64,000 bases of DNA from Hydrocarboniphaga daqingensis (GTDB lineage: Bacteria; Pseudomonadota; Gammaproteobacteria; Nevskiales; Nevskiaceae). The DNA lies in contig NZ_FQWZ01000006.1 in assembly GCF_900129825.1 (NCBI RefSeq), positions 207,674 through 271,673 on the forward strand, written 5' to 3'. The translations under genes were made by a program, and so were the position numbers. Position 1 is the first letter of the stretch. Each line of letters starts with the position of its first letter. Of this stretch, positions 18,746 through 27,487 are shown piece after piece. Below the pieces are notes generated by a model. It was not told where the DNA came from. It was given only the letters and a program-made list of their open reading frames with translations, and searched no databases.

Positions 18746-19825
18746 GTGACGATCCGACCCATTGCCCGCGTTGCGGCGTTCATCGCCGCCACGATGTCTT
18801 TATGCAGCGCCACGATGGCCGCTGCAGCCACCACCTGCAGCGCCTTCGGCAATCCGCCCCGACCGATGTCCAGCGGACTGACGGCGATCAGCCAGAGCTT
18901 GACCCGCTGCCAGGGCGGCGCGCTGCTGACCGGCTATCAAGACGAGTACGGCACGCCACGCGCGGCCTGCTTCTGGGACAACGCGGCCGCGACGCCAGAC
19001 CAACCGCTGCCGCTGGTGATCTACCTGCAAGCCTCGTTTGCGCCGCTGGATTCGCAGATCGGCAAGACCGGCCTGCTGACGGCACGGACCGGCGCCGACC
19101 TGAGCGGCGATACCGACCGCCCCGGGTTTCTGCTGCTGGCGCCGCTGCCACGCTACACCCGTCACTACTACCCGCTGCCGAACGGCTTTTCGCTGGGATT
19201 CGATGTCTGGTATCGACAGTTCGGCAGCAGCACGGCCCGCGTCGACGGCATCGACTATCCGGTCAACGTCGACTTCGCGACGATCGATCACTACATCGCG
19301 CAGACCGTCAGCAGCCGGCGTGTCGACCCTCAACGCATCTTTCTGGTTGGCTACTCCAACGGCGGCTCGACGGCGATCGCGTACGCACAACACCGCCGCA
19401 ACATCGCCGCCGCCGCGCTGTATTCGGCACCCGATCCGTATGCCTTCCTCAACGACGCCTGTCCGCAGCAGCCGGTCACCGCTGCGCCGGCCAGCATCGC
19501 CGAGCTGCAAGTGACGCGCCGCGACGCGCCGATCTTCCACGTGCATCGCGACTGCGACGCCTACGGCAGCTGCCCCAATGCGCAGCGTTTGGGCGATCGC
19601 ATCGCCGGTAGTGCCAGCGCCAACTGGCTCGGGCAGATCATCGACCGCGACCAACAGCCGACGTCCAGCTGCGACGCGGCCTGCGGCAGCAATGCCGACG
19701 GATCGCCGTGGAATCTGAAAGCGCGCACCACGGGCACGCGCAACCACAACCAATGGCCCGACACCTGGGACGCGCGCCTGCTGGCCTGGCTGCGCGAACA
19801 CCCGCTGCCACCGGCTACGCCTTGA
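18746..19825 (+). CDS. secreted alpha/beta hydrolase (poly(3-hydroxybutyrate) depolymerase/feruloyl esterase-like)
   Basis: About 359 residues. GTG at 18746 is preferred because AGGAG lies 9 nt upstream; an in-frame GTG at 18728 precedes that site. A signal peptide (VAAFIAATMSLCSATMAAAATTC) targets it to the periplasm or beyond. The nucleophile elbow GYSNGGSTAIAYA fits the LpqC/PHB-depolymerase esterase family (G-x-S-x-G-G). PLVIYLQASFAPLDSQIG fits the oxyanion region, and HNQWPDTW near the C terminus supplies the likely catalytic His. Six or more cysteines suggest disulfides. The natural ester substrate is unknown. Confidence 0.72.
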   Translation: MTIRPIARVAAFIAATMSLCSATMAAAATTCSAFGNPPRPMSSGLTAISQSLTRCQGGALLTGYQDEYGTPRAACFWDNAAATPDQPLPLVIYLQASFAPLDSQIGKTGLLTARTGADLSGDTDRPGFLLLAPLPRYTRHYYPLPNGFSLGFDVWYRQFGSSTARVDGIDYPVNVDFATIDHYIAQTVSSRRVDPQRIFLVGYSNGGSTAIAYAQHRRNIAAAALYSAPDPYAFLNDACPQQPVTAAPASIAELQVTRRDAPIFHVHRDCDAYGSCPNAQRLGDRIAGSASANWLGQIIDRDQQPTSSCDAACGSNADGSPWNLKARTTGTRNHNQWPDTWDARLLAWLREHPLPPATP

Positions 19826-19921
19826 CGCATCAGCAGGCGCGGCACCGATATCGAGGACGATTCCGCTGCTGAGCGGCGCAAGCACCGGTTATGCTCCGGC
19901 CACTGCCCGACTGGAACCCTC

Positions 19922-20671
19922 ATGCGCGTCTCAGCCAAGCTGCTTGCCCCTTTGTTTGGCGCTGTTTTACCGGCCCTCGCCGGCTGCGCCGCGACCAGCC
20001 AGGACGTGATCGACGCCTTGGGCCAGATCGGCAACGTGGTGCAGGGAACCGGCCTGAGTCAGGGCGAAATCCTCGCCGGCCTGCGCGACGCGCTGCGCCA
20101 GGGCACGACCAGCGCGATCAACCAACTCGGCCACGACGACGGTTTCTGGCGTGATCCGCAGGTGCGCGTCCCGCTGCCGTCATTCATCGCCCGCTACGAA
20201 AGCGGCGTCCGTGCGATGGGCTTTGGCGGCACGCTCGACCAGTTTCAGCTGACGCTGAACCGCGCCGCCGAGCAGGCCATGCCACAGGCGGCGCACATCA
20301 TCGGCGGCGCGATCACCCGGATGACGCTGGACGACGCCAAACGGATCCTCGACGGCCCGTCCAATGCGGCCACCGAGTACTTCCGACGCTCCGCTTCGGC
20401 CGAGCTGTATGAAAGCCTGCTGCCGATCGTCGCGGCCACCACGGAGCAAGCCGGCGTCGCGCAGCAGTACAAGAAGCTGGCGAACAAAGCGGGCCCGCTG
20501 CTGCGCTTGTCGGGTGCCAGCGAACCGGCCGATCTCGACGGCTACGTGACGCAAAAAGCGCTGGATGGCGTGTTCCTGAAGATCGCCGCCGAAGAAGCCC
20601 GCATCCGCGCCGACCCAGCGGCGCGCGGTACCGAGTTGATGCGGCGCGTGTTCGCCCGGCAGGCGCACTGA
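19922..20671 (+). CDS. DUF4197 domain lipoprotein
   Basis: 249 residues. The signal peptide ends with the lipobox LPALAGC (Cys22), indicating a lipid-anchored periplasmic protein. The mature sequence follows the DUF4197 pattern: EILAGLRDALRQGTTSAINQLGHDDGFWRDPQVRVPLP, then ITRMTLDDAKRILDGPSNAATEYFRR and the C-terminal VTQKALDGVFLKIAAEEARIRADPAARGTELMRRVF. The family is widespread in Proteobacteria, and its function is unknown. The gene is independent of the esterase upstream (96-bp gap). Confidence 0.85.
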   Translation: MRVSAKLLAPLFGAVLPALAGCAATSQDVIDALGQIGNVVQGTGLSQGEILAGLRDALRQGTTSAINQLGHDDGFWRDPQVRVPLPSFIARYESGVRAMGFGGTLDQFQLTLNRAAEQAMPQAAHIIGGAITRMTLDDAKRILDGPSNAATEYFRRSASAELYESLLPIVAATTEQAGVAQQYKKLANKAGPLLRLSGASEPADLDGYVTQKALDGVFLKIAAEEARIRADPAARGTELMRRVFARQAH

Positions 20672-20712
20672 CACCAAGCCGATGGCGCCGCGCGCGCCGT
20701 CGTGGCACCCGG

Positions 20713-20739
20713 TGGCAGCGAGTTGGCAGCCCTGGCAGC
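20713..20739. promoter_or_regulatory. three TGGCAGC direct repeats upstream of the sigma-54 activator
   Basis: TGGCAGC occurs at 20713-20719, 20724-20730 and 20733-20739, spaced 11 and 9 bp. They end ~47 bp before the start of the activator gene. Sequences sharing CTGCC/GGCAG also recur upstream of cydA (22121-22171), so these could be binding sites for the same activator. This is inference from repetition only. Confidence 0.3.
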
Positions 20740-20785
20740 GGACGTTAGGCTCGTGTCGGGTGACGCAGGACGTCGCCGTGACGGA

Positions 20786-22096
20786 ATGCTTATGCCCACC
20801 GCTGCGGGTTCAGTACAGGCCCTGATTTCCTACCTGGAACACGATGCGACGCCGATGATCGTGCTCGACGTCGAGTACAACATCCTCGCCGCTAATACGG
20901 CCTACCAACGGCAGTTTGCGACCCCGCGCCAGCAGGTTCAGGGGCAGAAGTGCTTCCGGGTGTCGCATCAGTACAGCGTTCCCTGCGATCAGGCCGGTGA
21001 GCACTGCCCGATGAAGCAAGCACTGGCGACGCGCGCACCCGACCGGGTGCTGCATATCCATCACACGCCGCGCGGACCCGAACACGTCGATGTCGAATTG
21101 CGGCCGATCCTCGACGAGGGCGGCCAGGTAATCGCCTACGTCGAGCGGCTCAGCCGCGTGGTGACGGCGTCCGCACAGCCGCGCGAAAGCGGCCTGGTCG
21201 GGCGCTCGGAATCGTTCAACGCCGCGTTGTCGGCGCTGCAACGCGCTGCGCCTTCACAGATCCCAGTGCTGTTGCAAGGCGAATCCGGCACCGGCAAAGA
21301 GCTGTTTGCTCGTGCGCTGCACACTGCCAGCCCGCGCGCAGGCGGGCCGCTGGTCGTCGTCGACTGCACCGGCCTTTCCGAGACGCTGTTCGAAAGCGAG
21401 TTGTTCGGGCATGAGCGCGGCGCATTCACCGGCGCCATGCAACGGAAGATCGGCCTGGCCGAGACCGCGCACGGCGGCACGCTGTTTCTGGACGAAATCG
21501 GCGACGTGCCGTTGCCGATGCAGGTCAAGCTGCTGCGCTTGATCGAGTCCGGCACGTTCCGCCGCGTCGGCGGCGTCGACACCTTGCACGCCGACTTCCG
21601 GATCGTCGCCGCCACCCACAAGCCGCTGAAGCGGATGGTCGAGGACGGGACGTTCCGCCAGGACCTGTACTACCGGATCAGCGCGTTTCCGGTTCACCTG
21701 CCGCCGCTGCGCGAACGCGTCGACGACATTGCGCTGCTCGCCGACAGCCTGCTGCAACGGATGGCAGGCAATGACCGGCTGCGAGTCGACGACGAGGCAC
21801 TGGCAGCGCTCAAGCGCTACGCGTTTCCAGGCAACGTGCGCGAACTGCGTAACCTGCTAGAGCGCGCGCGACTGTTCGCCGACGAAGGCGTGATCCGGCT
21901 TCGCGATCTGCCCGAGGACGTGCTCGGCACCCAAGCCGCGGCAGCGCTGCCGCGCGCCAAGGGCCAGGACGCCGACAAGGCCCGGCTGTCGCACGCGCTG
22001 GCGACGTTCCAGGGCACGCGCGAAGAATTGGCCCGGCACCTCGGACTCAGCGAGCGGACGCTGTACCGACGCCTGAAGGACTACGGGCTGGAATAA
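20786..22096 (+). CDS. sigma-54-dependent transcriptional activator (PAS, AAA+, Fis-type HTH)
   Basis: 436 residues from ATG at 20786; a second ATG at 20792 is equally possible. An N-terminal PAS-like region (~10-125) carries four closely placed cysteine/histidine positions ([24 protein letters not shown]). It is followed by the AAA+ core: Walker A GESGTGKE, the sigma-54 contact loop GAFTGA, Walker [12 protein letters not shown] and the R-finger region [10 protein letters not shown]. The C-terminal Fis-like helix-turn-helix is [23 protein letters not shown]. It activates RNA polymerase-sigma54 at -24/-12 promoters. The gene sits directly before cydAB, upstream of which such a promoter is visible, so cytochrome bd control is the likely job. 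The Cys-rich sensory domain suggests sensing of redox state, oxygen, NO or cyanide. Confidence 0.88.
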   Translation: MLMPTAAGSVQALISYLEHDATPMIVLDVEYNILAANTAYQRQFATPRQQVQGQKCFRVSHQYSVPCDQAGEHCPMKQALATRAPDRVLHIHHTPRGPEHVDVELRPILDEGGQVIAYVERLSRVVTASAQPRESGLVGRSESFNAALSALQRAAPSQIPVLLQGESGTGKELFARALHTASPRAGGPLVVVDCTGLSETLFESELFGHERGAFTGAMQRKIGLAETAHGGTLFLDEIGDVPLPMQVKLLRLIESGTFRRVGGVDTLHADFRIVAATHKPLKRMVEDGTFRQDLYYRISAFPVHLPPLRERVDDIALLADSLLQRMAGNDRLRVDDEALAALKRYAFPGNVRELRNLLERARLFADEGVIRLRDLPEDVLGTQAAAALPRAKGQDADKARLSHALATFQGTREELARHLGLSERTLYRRLKDYGLE

Positions 22097-22120
22097 CCGC
22101 AGCACGGCCGCTGCCAGATG

Positions 22121-22145
22121 ACTGCCGCCAACCAGGTGCGGCAGT
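22121..22145. promoter_or_regulatory. inverted repeat upstream of cydA; candidate activator site or terminator
   Basis: ACTGCCGC (22121-22128) and GCGGCAGT (22138-22145) form a perfect 8-bp inverted repeat with a 9-nt gap. It lies ~85 bp upstream of the -24 element, within the usual range of enhancer sites for sigma-54 activators. A further GGCAGTC at 22165-22171 repeats half of it. It could alternatively terminate the activator transcript, although no T-run follows. Confidence 0.45.
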
Positions 22146-22229
22146 GCTGGTGGCGTAAACCCGTGGCAGTCGAGCCCGACACGGCCCACTAACTCGTTGA
22201 TCGATAAGGCTTCAAGGTCTGCGCCGCGC

Positions 22230-22244
22230 TGGCACGCGCTTTGA
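22230..22244 (+). promoter_or_regulatory. sigma-54 (-24/-12) promoter of cydAB
   Basis: TGGCACG-N4-TTGA at 22230-22244 matches the sigma-54 consensus TGGCACG-N4-TTGC with exact spacing and one mismatch (GA for GC at -12). It is located 30 bp upstream of the cydA ATG and downstream of a gene for a GAFTGA-bearing activator. Position and neighbour support the call. Confidence 0.7.
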
Positions 22245-22274
22245 GACTCACATGGCAGACTCACGGAGACCGCC

Positions 22275-23612
22275 ATGTCAGACCCCTTGATGCTCGCCCG
22301 CATACAGTTTGCGGCCAACATCAGCTTTCACATCTTGTTCCCGACGCTGTCGATCGCATTGGGCTGGTTTCTGCTGTTCTTCAAAGTGCAGCTCGGACGG
22401 ACCGGCGATCCGCGCTGGATGGCGCTGTACCGCTTCTGGGTCAAAGTCTTTGCGTTGTGTTTTGCGCTGGGCGTGGTCAGCGGCATCACGATGAGCTTCC
22501 AGTTCGGCACCAACTGGCCTGGCTTCATGCTCAAGGTCGGCAATATCGCCGGACCGCTGCTGGCGTACGAGGTGCTCACCGCGTTCTTCATGGAAGCCAC
22601 GTTTCTGTCGATCATGCTGTTTGGCATGAACCGGGTCAGCGAACGTATCCACACGCTGGCGACCGCACTGGTCTGCATCGGTACCACGCTGTCGGCGTTC
22701 TGGATTCTGGTGCTGAACAGCTGGATGCATACGCCCGCCGGCTTCGAAATGCGCGACGGTGTGGCCCACGCAACCGACTGGCTGGCCATCGTCTTCAACC
22801 CGTCGCTTCCGTATCGCTTGACGCACATGCTGCTGGCCAGCGGCCTGACCGCATCCTTCCTGATTGCCGGCCTTTCGGCCTATCGACTGCGCCGGGGAGA
22901 TACCGCGCCCGAGGTCCATCTCGGCCTCAAGGTCGGGGTCTGGACGGCGGCCGTGTTGATCCCACTGCAAATCCTCGCCGGCGACCTTCACGGCCTGAAC
23001 ACGCTCCACCACCAACCGGCAAAGGTCGCCGCCATGGAGGGGCTGTGGGAAACACAGGCCGGTGCGCCGGCCGTGCTGTTCGCGGTTCCCGACGATGCGA
23101 TGAAGCGCAATCACTACGAAGTCGCCGTGCCCAAGTTGGCGTCGCTGTACCTCACGCACGATGCCGAGGGCGTCGTCGAGGGGCTGCGCGATTTTCCCGA
23201 CGGACCGCGCATGGCACCGGTGTTCTTCTCCTTCCGGGTCATGGTCGGCATGGGCCTGATGATGCTGATGGTGTCCTGGATCGCCGCCGGCATGCTGCAG
23301 CGGCGAGCATCGCTGCCCGGCTGGTTGCTGCGCAGCTTGGTCGCAATGAGTTTTTCGGGGTGGATCGCCGTGATCGCCGGCTGGTATGTCACCGAGATCG
23401 GTCGGCAACCTTGGCTGGTGGCCGGTGTGCTGACCGCCGCCGACGCAGCGTCCACGGTGCCGTCGTCGATGATCGCCAGCACCTTGGCGATGTACCTGGC
23501 GCTCTACGCAGCGCTACTGGTCGCCTTCATCTCGGTGTTGTTCCACCTGGCAAGAAAAGGCACGCCGCCGGCCCATGCGCCCGCGATCGCCACCACGCTC
23601 GGAGTCGCCTGA
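22275..23612 (+). CDS. cydA: cytochrome bd-type quinol oxidase subunit I (cyanide-insensitive, CioA type)
   Basis: 445 residues, with GGAG upstream of the ATG. About nine hydrophobic helices. Conserved heme and quinol residues: His19 (ANISFHILFP, heme b595 ligand), the FFMEATFL Glu region (~99-107), His in RLTHMLLASG (heme b558 axial ligand) and WYVTEIGRQPW near the C terminus. The quinol-binding loop is short, as in the CioA branch, whereas E. coli CydA is ~522 residues. The complex oxidises ubiquinol and reduces oxygen at the inner membrane with high affinity and cyanide resistance. It overlaps cydB by one base and is probably driven by the sigma-54 promoter at 22230. Confidence 0.93.
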   Translation: MSDPLMLARIQFAANISFHILFPTLSIALGWFLLFFKVQLGRTGDPRWMALYRFWVKVFALCFALGVVSGITMSFQFGTNWPGFMLKVGNIAGPLLAYEVLTAFFMEATFLSIMLFGMNRVSERIHTLATALVCIGTTLSAFWILVLNSWMHTPAGFEMRDGVAHATDWLAIVFNPSLPYRLTHMLLASGLTASFLIAGLSAYRLRRGDTAPEVHLGLKVGVWTAAVLIPLQILAGDLHGLNTLHHQPAKVAAMEGLWETQAGAPAVLFAVPDDAMKRNHYEVAVPKLASLYLTHDAEGVVEGLRDFPDGPRMAPVFFSFRVMVGMGLMMLMVSWIAAGMLQRRASLPGWLLRSLVAMSFSGWIAVIAGWYVTEIGRQPWLVAGVLTAADAASTVPSSMIASTLAMYLALYAALLVAFISVLFHLARKGTPPAHAPAIATTLGVA

Positions 23613-24667
23613 TGACCACGCTCGACATGCTGCCAGCGGCACTGAACGGGTCGGCCTTCTGGCTGCCGCTGATCTTCGTCGGCCTGATGGGCCTGTCGAT
23701 GTTGCTCTACGTGATTCTCGACGGCTACGACCTGGGCGTCGGCATCTGGCTGCAGCGCGCAACGCCGAATCAGCGCGACGCGATGATCGCCTCGATCGGA
23801 CCGTTCTGGGACGCCAATGAAACCTGGCTGGTCCTTGGCGTCGGCCTGCTGCTGGTGGCGTTTCCATTAGCGCACGGAGTGATCCTCGGCGCGCTTTATC
23901 TACCGGTGGCATTGATGCTGATGGGCCTGATCCTGCGCGGCGTCGCGTTCGACTTCCGCGCCAAGGTCAAAGCGGCGCACAAGCCGCTGTGGGACGGCGC
24001 GTTCTTCGCGGGATCGCTGCTGGCGTCGCTGGCTCAGGGTGTGATGCTGGGGCAATTGATCGTCGGCTTCTCGGACAGCGCCATCGCCTGGATGTTTTCA
24101 ACGTTCATCGGCGTCGGGCTGACAGCCGGCTATGCGCTGATGGGCGCGACCTGGCTGATTCTGAAAACAGAGGGCGACTTGCAAGCACGCGCCGTGTCCT
24201 GGGCACGAATCGCCGCCTGGGGGACCGGCGCCGGCATCGCGGCCGTGTCACTGGCAACCCCGATGGTGAGTCCGGCGATCTTCGCCAAATGGTTTACGTT
24301 GCCGCAGTTCATTGCGCTGCTGCCGATCCCGCTGATGTCCGTGGCGCTGTTCGTGCTGCTGCAGATTTTCCTGGCGCGCCTGACGAGCGATCTGGCTCGC
24401 GGCAATGCTAGGGGCTTGCAGCGTTGGGCTTGGGCGCCGTTTGCCTGCAGCGTCAGTTTGTTCGCGCTGGCCTTCTTCGGCCTTGCCTACAGTTTGTTCC
24501 CGTATCTGGTGCCGGATCGGATCACGATCTGGGGCGCTGCAGCAGCGCCCGAATCGCTGATGATCATGCTCTACGGCGTGATCCTGGTGCTGCCTGCGAT
24601 CCTCGGATACACCGCGTTCGCGTATCGGGTGTTCCGGGGCAAGGCATCTGAACTTCGCTACGAGTGA
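23612..24667 (+). CDS. cydB: cytochrome bd-type quinol oxidase subunit II
   Basis: 351 residues; its ATG overlaps the cydA stop (TGATG at 23610-23614). Typical CydB/CioB features: LYVILDGYDLGVGIWLQ (residues 29-45) and SIGPFWDANETWLVLGVGLLLVAFP (~58-82), RGVAFDFR (~112-119), and 8-9 membrane helices. It assembles with CydA in the inner membrane. No cydX-like small gene was found after it. Confidence 0.93.
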   Translation: MTTLDMLPAALNGSAFWLPLIFVGLMGLSMLLYVILDGYDLGVGIWLQRATPNQRDAMIASIGPFWDANETWLVLGVGLLLVAFPLAHGVILGALYLPVALMLMGLILRGVAFDFRAKVKAAHKPLWDGAFFAGSLLASLAQGVMLGQLIVGFSDSAIAWMFSTFIGVGLTAGYALMGATWLILKTEGDLQARAVSWARIAAWGTGAGIAAVSLATPMVSPAIFAKWFTLPQFIALLPIPLMSVALFVLLQIFLARLTSDLARGNARGLQRWAWAPFACSVSLFALAFFGLAYSLFPYLVPDRITIWGAAAAPESLMIMLYGVILVLPAILGYTAFAYRVFRGKASELRYE

Positions 24668-24677
24668 CCGACACCGT

Positions 24678-24694
24678 CGACCGGGTTGCGGTCG
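24678..24694. terminator. weak hairpin after cydB
   Basis: CGACCG (24678-24683) and CGGTCG (24689-24694) with loop GGTTG lie 10 bp beyond the cydB stop and before the convergent pirin gene. There is no T-run, so termination is only probable. Confidence 0.35.
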
Positions 24695-24749
24695 GCCCGA
24701 AACCGATCGCGCGTAGCGGCGCGCCAGCGCGTTGAGCCGACCGCGCCGA

Positions 24750-25628
24750 TCAGGCCGTCGCACCGTCGCGGCCGAAGCGGCCGGTTCGGAAATCGTCGAG
24801 CGCTTGTTCGATCTGCTCGCGCGTGTTCATCACGAACGGTCCGTATTGCACGACCGGCTCATGCAGCGGCCGACCGCCAATCACCAGCAGCCTTGCGCCA
24901 TCGGCGCCGGTCGCCGTGACGCTCAGCTGATCGCCGTCGGAGAGCAAGCCAGCAGCGCGCAACGGCAACGGCCGGGCGTCGTCGCCGATCTGCGCCGCGC
25001 CTTCGTACAGGTAGACGAACACGTTGTGCCCGGCCGGTAGCGTCAGCGTCGCCGACGTAGCGGCCGGCAGGTGCAGATCCCAGTACAGCGGCGCGGTCGT
25101 CGCACCGGTGACCGCACCGGGGGTCGTGCCGTCGTGGCCCGGCTGCGCCAACTCACCGGCAATCACGCGGGCGCTGCCGCCACCGGCCAGCGCCACGGTC
25201 GGTATCGTCGCTGCGGCGATGTCGCGGTAGGCAGCCGGTTTCATTTTTTCGGCGGCCGGCAGGTTCAGCCACAGCTGAAAACCGCGCATGCGGCCTTCGG
25301 TCTGCTGCGGCATTTCGGAATGGATGATGCCGCGCGCCGCCGTCATCCACTGCACGTCGCCGGGGCGCAGATCGCCGGTGTTGCCCAGGTGATCCTGATG
25401 CTGCATGTGGCCGTCGAGCATGTAGGTCACGGTTTCGAAGCCGCGATGCGGATGCGACGGAAAGCCGGCCAGGTAATCGCCGGGACGGTCGCTGTAGAAC
25501 TCGTCCAGCATCAGGAACGGATCGAAGCGCAGCCCGGGCTGCGCGCCGATCGACCGCGACAGCTTGACGCCGGCGCCGTCCGAGGTCGGCATGCCGGGAA
25601 TCACTTGTCTGAGATGGCGAGAGGTCAT
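24750..25628 (-). CDS. pirin family protein (cupin)
   Basis: 292 residues from ATG at 25628 ([18 protein letters not shown]), with an AGGAG-type site upstream. Metal ligands of pirins are seen in [10 protein letters not shown] and [18 protein letters not shown] (His-x-His), then the His of [10 protein letters not shown] and the Glu of GIIHSEMPQ. The second cupin half ends [35 protein letters not shown], a hallmark of the family. Bacterial pirins include quercetinases and redox-responsive regulators. It is transcribed after azoR (37-bp gap), a pairing that suggests a shared electrophile or quinone response. Confidence 0.9.
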   Translation of the reverse strand: MTSRHLRQVIPGMPTSDGAGVKLSRSIGAQPGLRFDPFLMLDEFYSDRPGDYLAGFPSHPHRGFETVTYMLDGHMQHQDHLGNTGDLRPGDVQWMTAARGIIHSEMPQQTEGRMRGFQLWLNLPAAEKMKPAAYRDIAAATIPTVALAGGGSARVIAGELAQPGHDGTTPGAVTGATTAPLYWDLHLPAATSATLTLPAGHNVFVYLYEGAAQIGDDARPLPLRAAGLLSDGDQLSVTATGADGARLLVIGGRPLHEPVVQYGPFVMNTREQIEQALDDFRTGRFGRDGATA

Positions 25629-25665
25629 TGGATGCTCCTGCAATCAGCGAAAGGGTGCGCGACGC

Positions 25666-26289
25666 TCAGGCGGCCAACTGGTCGATTTCGCCGTGGGCGC
25701 GGGCGATCGCCTCGTCCTTGAGCTGGGCGTTGATGTTCAAGCCTTCGGCATAGACGAACTCGATGCTGCGGATACCGATGAAGTTGAAGAAGGTTTGCAC
25801 GAACGCGGTCTGGCTGTCGCTGGGCTGGCCGCGATGCAGGCCACCGCGCGTCGCCAGCACGGTCAGCTTGCGGTCGCCGATCAGACCTTCGGGGCCGTTG
25901 GCGGTGTAGCGGAACGTCACGCCGGCGCGCGCCAGATGGTCCAGATACGCCTTGAGCTGCGAGGGCACACCGAAGTTGTACATCGGCAGGCCGAGCACGA
26001 TCGCGTCGGCCGATTTCAGCTCGTCGATCAGCGCATCGGACTCGGCGACGATCGCCGCCTGCTCGGCGGTGCGGCTCGCGGCCGGCGTCGACAGCGCGGT
26101 GATGCGGGCTGCGTCCAGATGCGGCACCGGCTGAGCGGCCAGATCGCGGACGACGACGCGGCCGCCCGGGTGGCGGGCCTTCCAGGCGGCGACGAAATGA
26201 TCCGCCAGCTGGCTGGACTGGCCGTTGCCCGAAAACAGGCTGGTATTGATCTGCAGCAGCGTCGGAGCGGAAGTAGCGAGCGTGTTCAT
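25666..26289 (-). CDS. azoR: FMN-dependent NADH:quinone reductase/azoreductase
   Basis: 207 residues from ATG at 26289, chosen among ATG codons at 26298, 26295 and 26289 because AGG lies 9 nt before it. Flavodoxin-like fold: [23 protein letters not shown] (FMN phosphate loop), [38 protein letters not shown] and VLATRGGLH. These match AzoR/AcpD proteins, which reduce quinones and azo compounds using NADH in the cytosol. It heads the azoR-pirin unit. Confidence 0.9.
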   Translation of the reverse strand: MNTLATSAPTLLQINTSLFSGNGQSSQLADHFVAAWKARHPGGRVVVRDLAAQPVPHLDAARITALSTPAASRTAEQAAIVAESDALIDELKSADAIVLGLPMYNFGVPSQLKAYLDHLARAGVTFRYTANGPEGLIGDRKLTVLATRGGLHRGQPSDSQTAFVQTFFNFIGIRSIEFVYAEGLNINAQLKDEAIARAHGEIDQLAA

Positions 26290-26454
26290 GGTCATCATCC
26301 TGATCGGTTGAAGGCGACGCAAAGGCGTCGGATGACCGCTATTAGAAGGCCGGAAAGCCGCCGAAAAAAGCAAAAAATCCTGACGCTGGCTTTCGAAACC
26401 GTTGACGGACCTTGCCGTCGCCGCGCGCGCCACCGCGCCGTAGACTGCCGCACC

Positions 26455-26712
26455 ATGGACTGTCGCCCGCATTGCGGTGCCTGCTGCACCGCGCCCTCGA
26501 TCACCTCGCCGATCCCCGGCATGCCGCATGGCAAGCCGGCCGGTGTGCGCTGCGTGCAGCTGGGCGCCGACGACCGCTGCCTGCTGTTCGGCGACCCGCG
26601 GCGTCCGGCGTTCTGCGGCTCGCTGCAGCCGAGCGCCGAGATGTGCGGTGCCACGCGCGAGCAGGCGCTGCGGTACCTGACCGACTTAGAGCGCCAGACG
26701 CGGCCGGACTGA
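26455..26712 (+). CDS. small cysteine-cluster protein (YkgJ family)
   Basis: 85 residues. Cysteines are arranged as [24 protein letters not shown], then [33 protein letters not shown], the pattern of YkgJ-type proteins thought to bind zinc or an iron-sulfur cluster. The function is unknown. It is a single gene between azoR (divergent) and the TetR gene (convergent). Confidence 0.8.
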   Translation: MDCRPHCGACCTAPSITSPIPGMPHGKPAGVRCVQLGADDRCLLFGDPRRPAFCGSLQPSAEMCGATREQALRYLTDLERQTRPD

Positions 26713-26764
26713 CCGCCGGCATCCCGCGCGGCCCGACACCGCCGCAAGCGGACGCGAGACTCGC

Positions 26765-27412
26765 TCAGTCCGGCGTCGACGCAGGCTGCTCGATCAGCAC
26801 CGCCAAGCCCTGGAACAGCATCGACGTCGACGCCACCATCGTCGCGCGGCTGGCGCGGTAGTCGCTCAGCAGCCAGTGCAGCGCGGCCTGGCTGATTGCA
26901 CCGACCAGCGCGATGTTCAGCACCTCGCCGCGTTCGTCGTCGATGCGCCACTGCGGAAACAAGCCGCGCGACAGCTGCAGCAGCAAGCCGGCAAAGTCGC
27001 CGACATTGGCCGTGTACAGCCGATCGATCCGCGGGCTGACGCCGAGCACTTCCAGCCAGCAGACGCGGGCCAGACGCGCGTCCTCGAACGCGGCAAAGAA
27101 GCCGTCGAGCGCCGCGTCGATGATCTGGCGCGGCGTGCCGCCGTTGCCGCGCTCGGCAATCGCCTGCAGCACGGCGGCGCGCAGTTGGTCCATGCCGTCG
27201 CGGTACACCGCTTCGAGCAGATCTTCGGTGCTGGCGAAGTTGTTGTAGAAGTAGCGGTCGGTCAGGCCGGCCTGCTTGCACAGGCTGCGCACCGTGGTCG
27301 CGCGGTAGCCGACGCTGCCGAACAGCGCCCGGCCGGCATCGAGAAACTGCCGGCGCTGCCGCGCCTGCCGCGCGTCAGCACTTTCACCGCCATAAGTGCG
27401 TCCGGAGTTCAT
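26765..27412 (-). CDS. TetR/AcrR family transcriptional regulator
   Basis: 215 residues from ATG at 27412. The N-terminal TetR helix-turn-helix is AGRALFGSVGYRATTVRSLCKQAGLTDRYFYNNFASTEDLLEAVY (residues ~26-70), with a ligand-binding helical C-terminal domain that does not reveal the effector. It is divergent from the SDR-hydrolase pair. The 75-bp gap holds two palindromes that overlap the likely SDR promoter, so it is presumably the autoregulated local repressor of 27488-29271. Lipid- or alcohol-type ligands would fit the neighbours, but this is inference. Confidence 0.88.
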   Translation of the reverse strand: MNSGRTYGGESADARQARQRRQFLDAGRALFGSVGYRATTVRSLCKQAGLTDRYFYNNFASTEDLLEAVYRDGMDQLRAAVLQAIAERGNGGTPRQIIDAALDGFFAAFEDARLARVCWLEVLGVSPRIDRLYTANVGDFAGLLLQLSRGLFPQWRIDDERGEVLNIALVGAISQAALHWLLSDYRASRATMVASTSMLFQGLAVLIEQPASTPD

Positions 27413-27421
27413 CTTCCGATT

Positions 27422-27450
27422 TTGACGACGCTTGTCGTCAGACGTAAAGT
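27422..27450 (+). promoter_or_regulatory. sigma-70-type promoter of the SDR-hydrolase operon
   Basis: TTGACG (27422-27427), 17-bp spacer, TAAAGT (27445-27450), 37 bp before the SDR start codon. The -35 box lies inside the first TetR palindrome, which is what simple repression would need. Confidence 0.6.
27423..27440. promoter_or_regulatory. TetR operator 1
   Basis: Perfect palindrome: TGACGAC (27423-27429), GCTT, GTCGTCA (27434-27440), in the TetR/SDR divergent gap and covering the -35 element. Size and symmetry are typical of TetR-family operators. Confidence 0.65.
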
Positions 27451-27468
27451 GACGACAGTCATCGTCAC
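27449..27468. promoter_or_regulatory. TetR operator 2
   Basis: GTGACGA (27449-27455), CAGTCA, TCGTCAC (27462-27468). It repeats the half site of operator 1, with centres 27 bp apart, just downstream of the -10 box. Confidence 0.6.
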
Positions 27469-27487
27469 ATTGCCCGAGCGGCAAACC

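Noticed and set aside
24664-24749. cydX-like small gene after cydB
   Set aside because: The 82-bp gap holds no start codon with a hydrophobic short frame.
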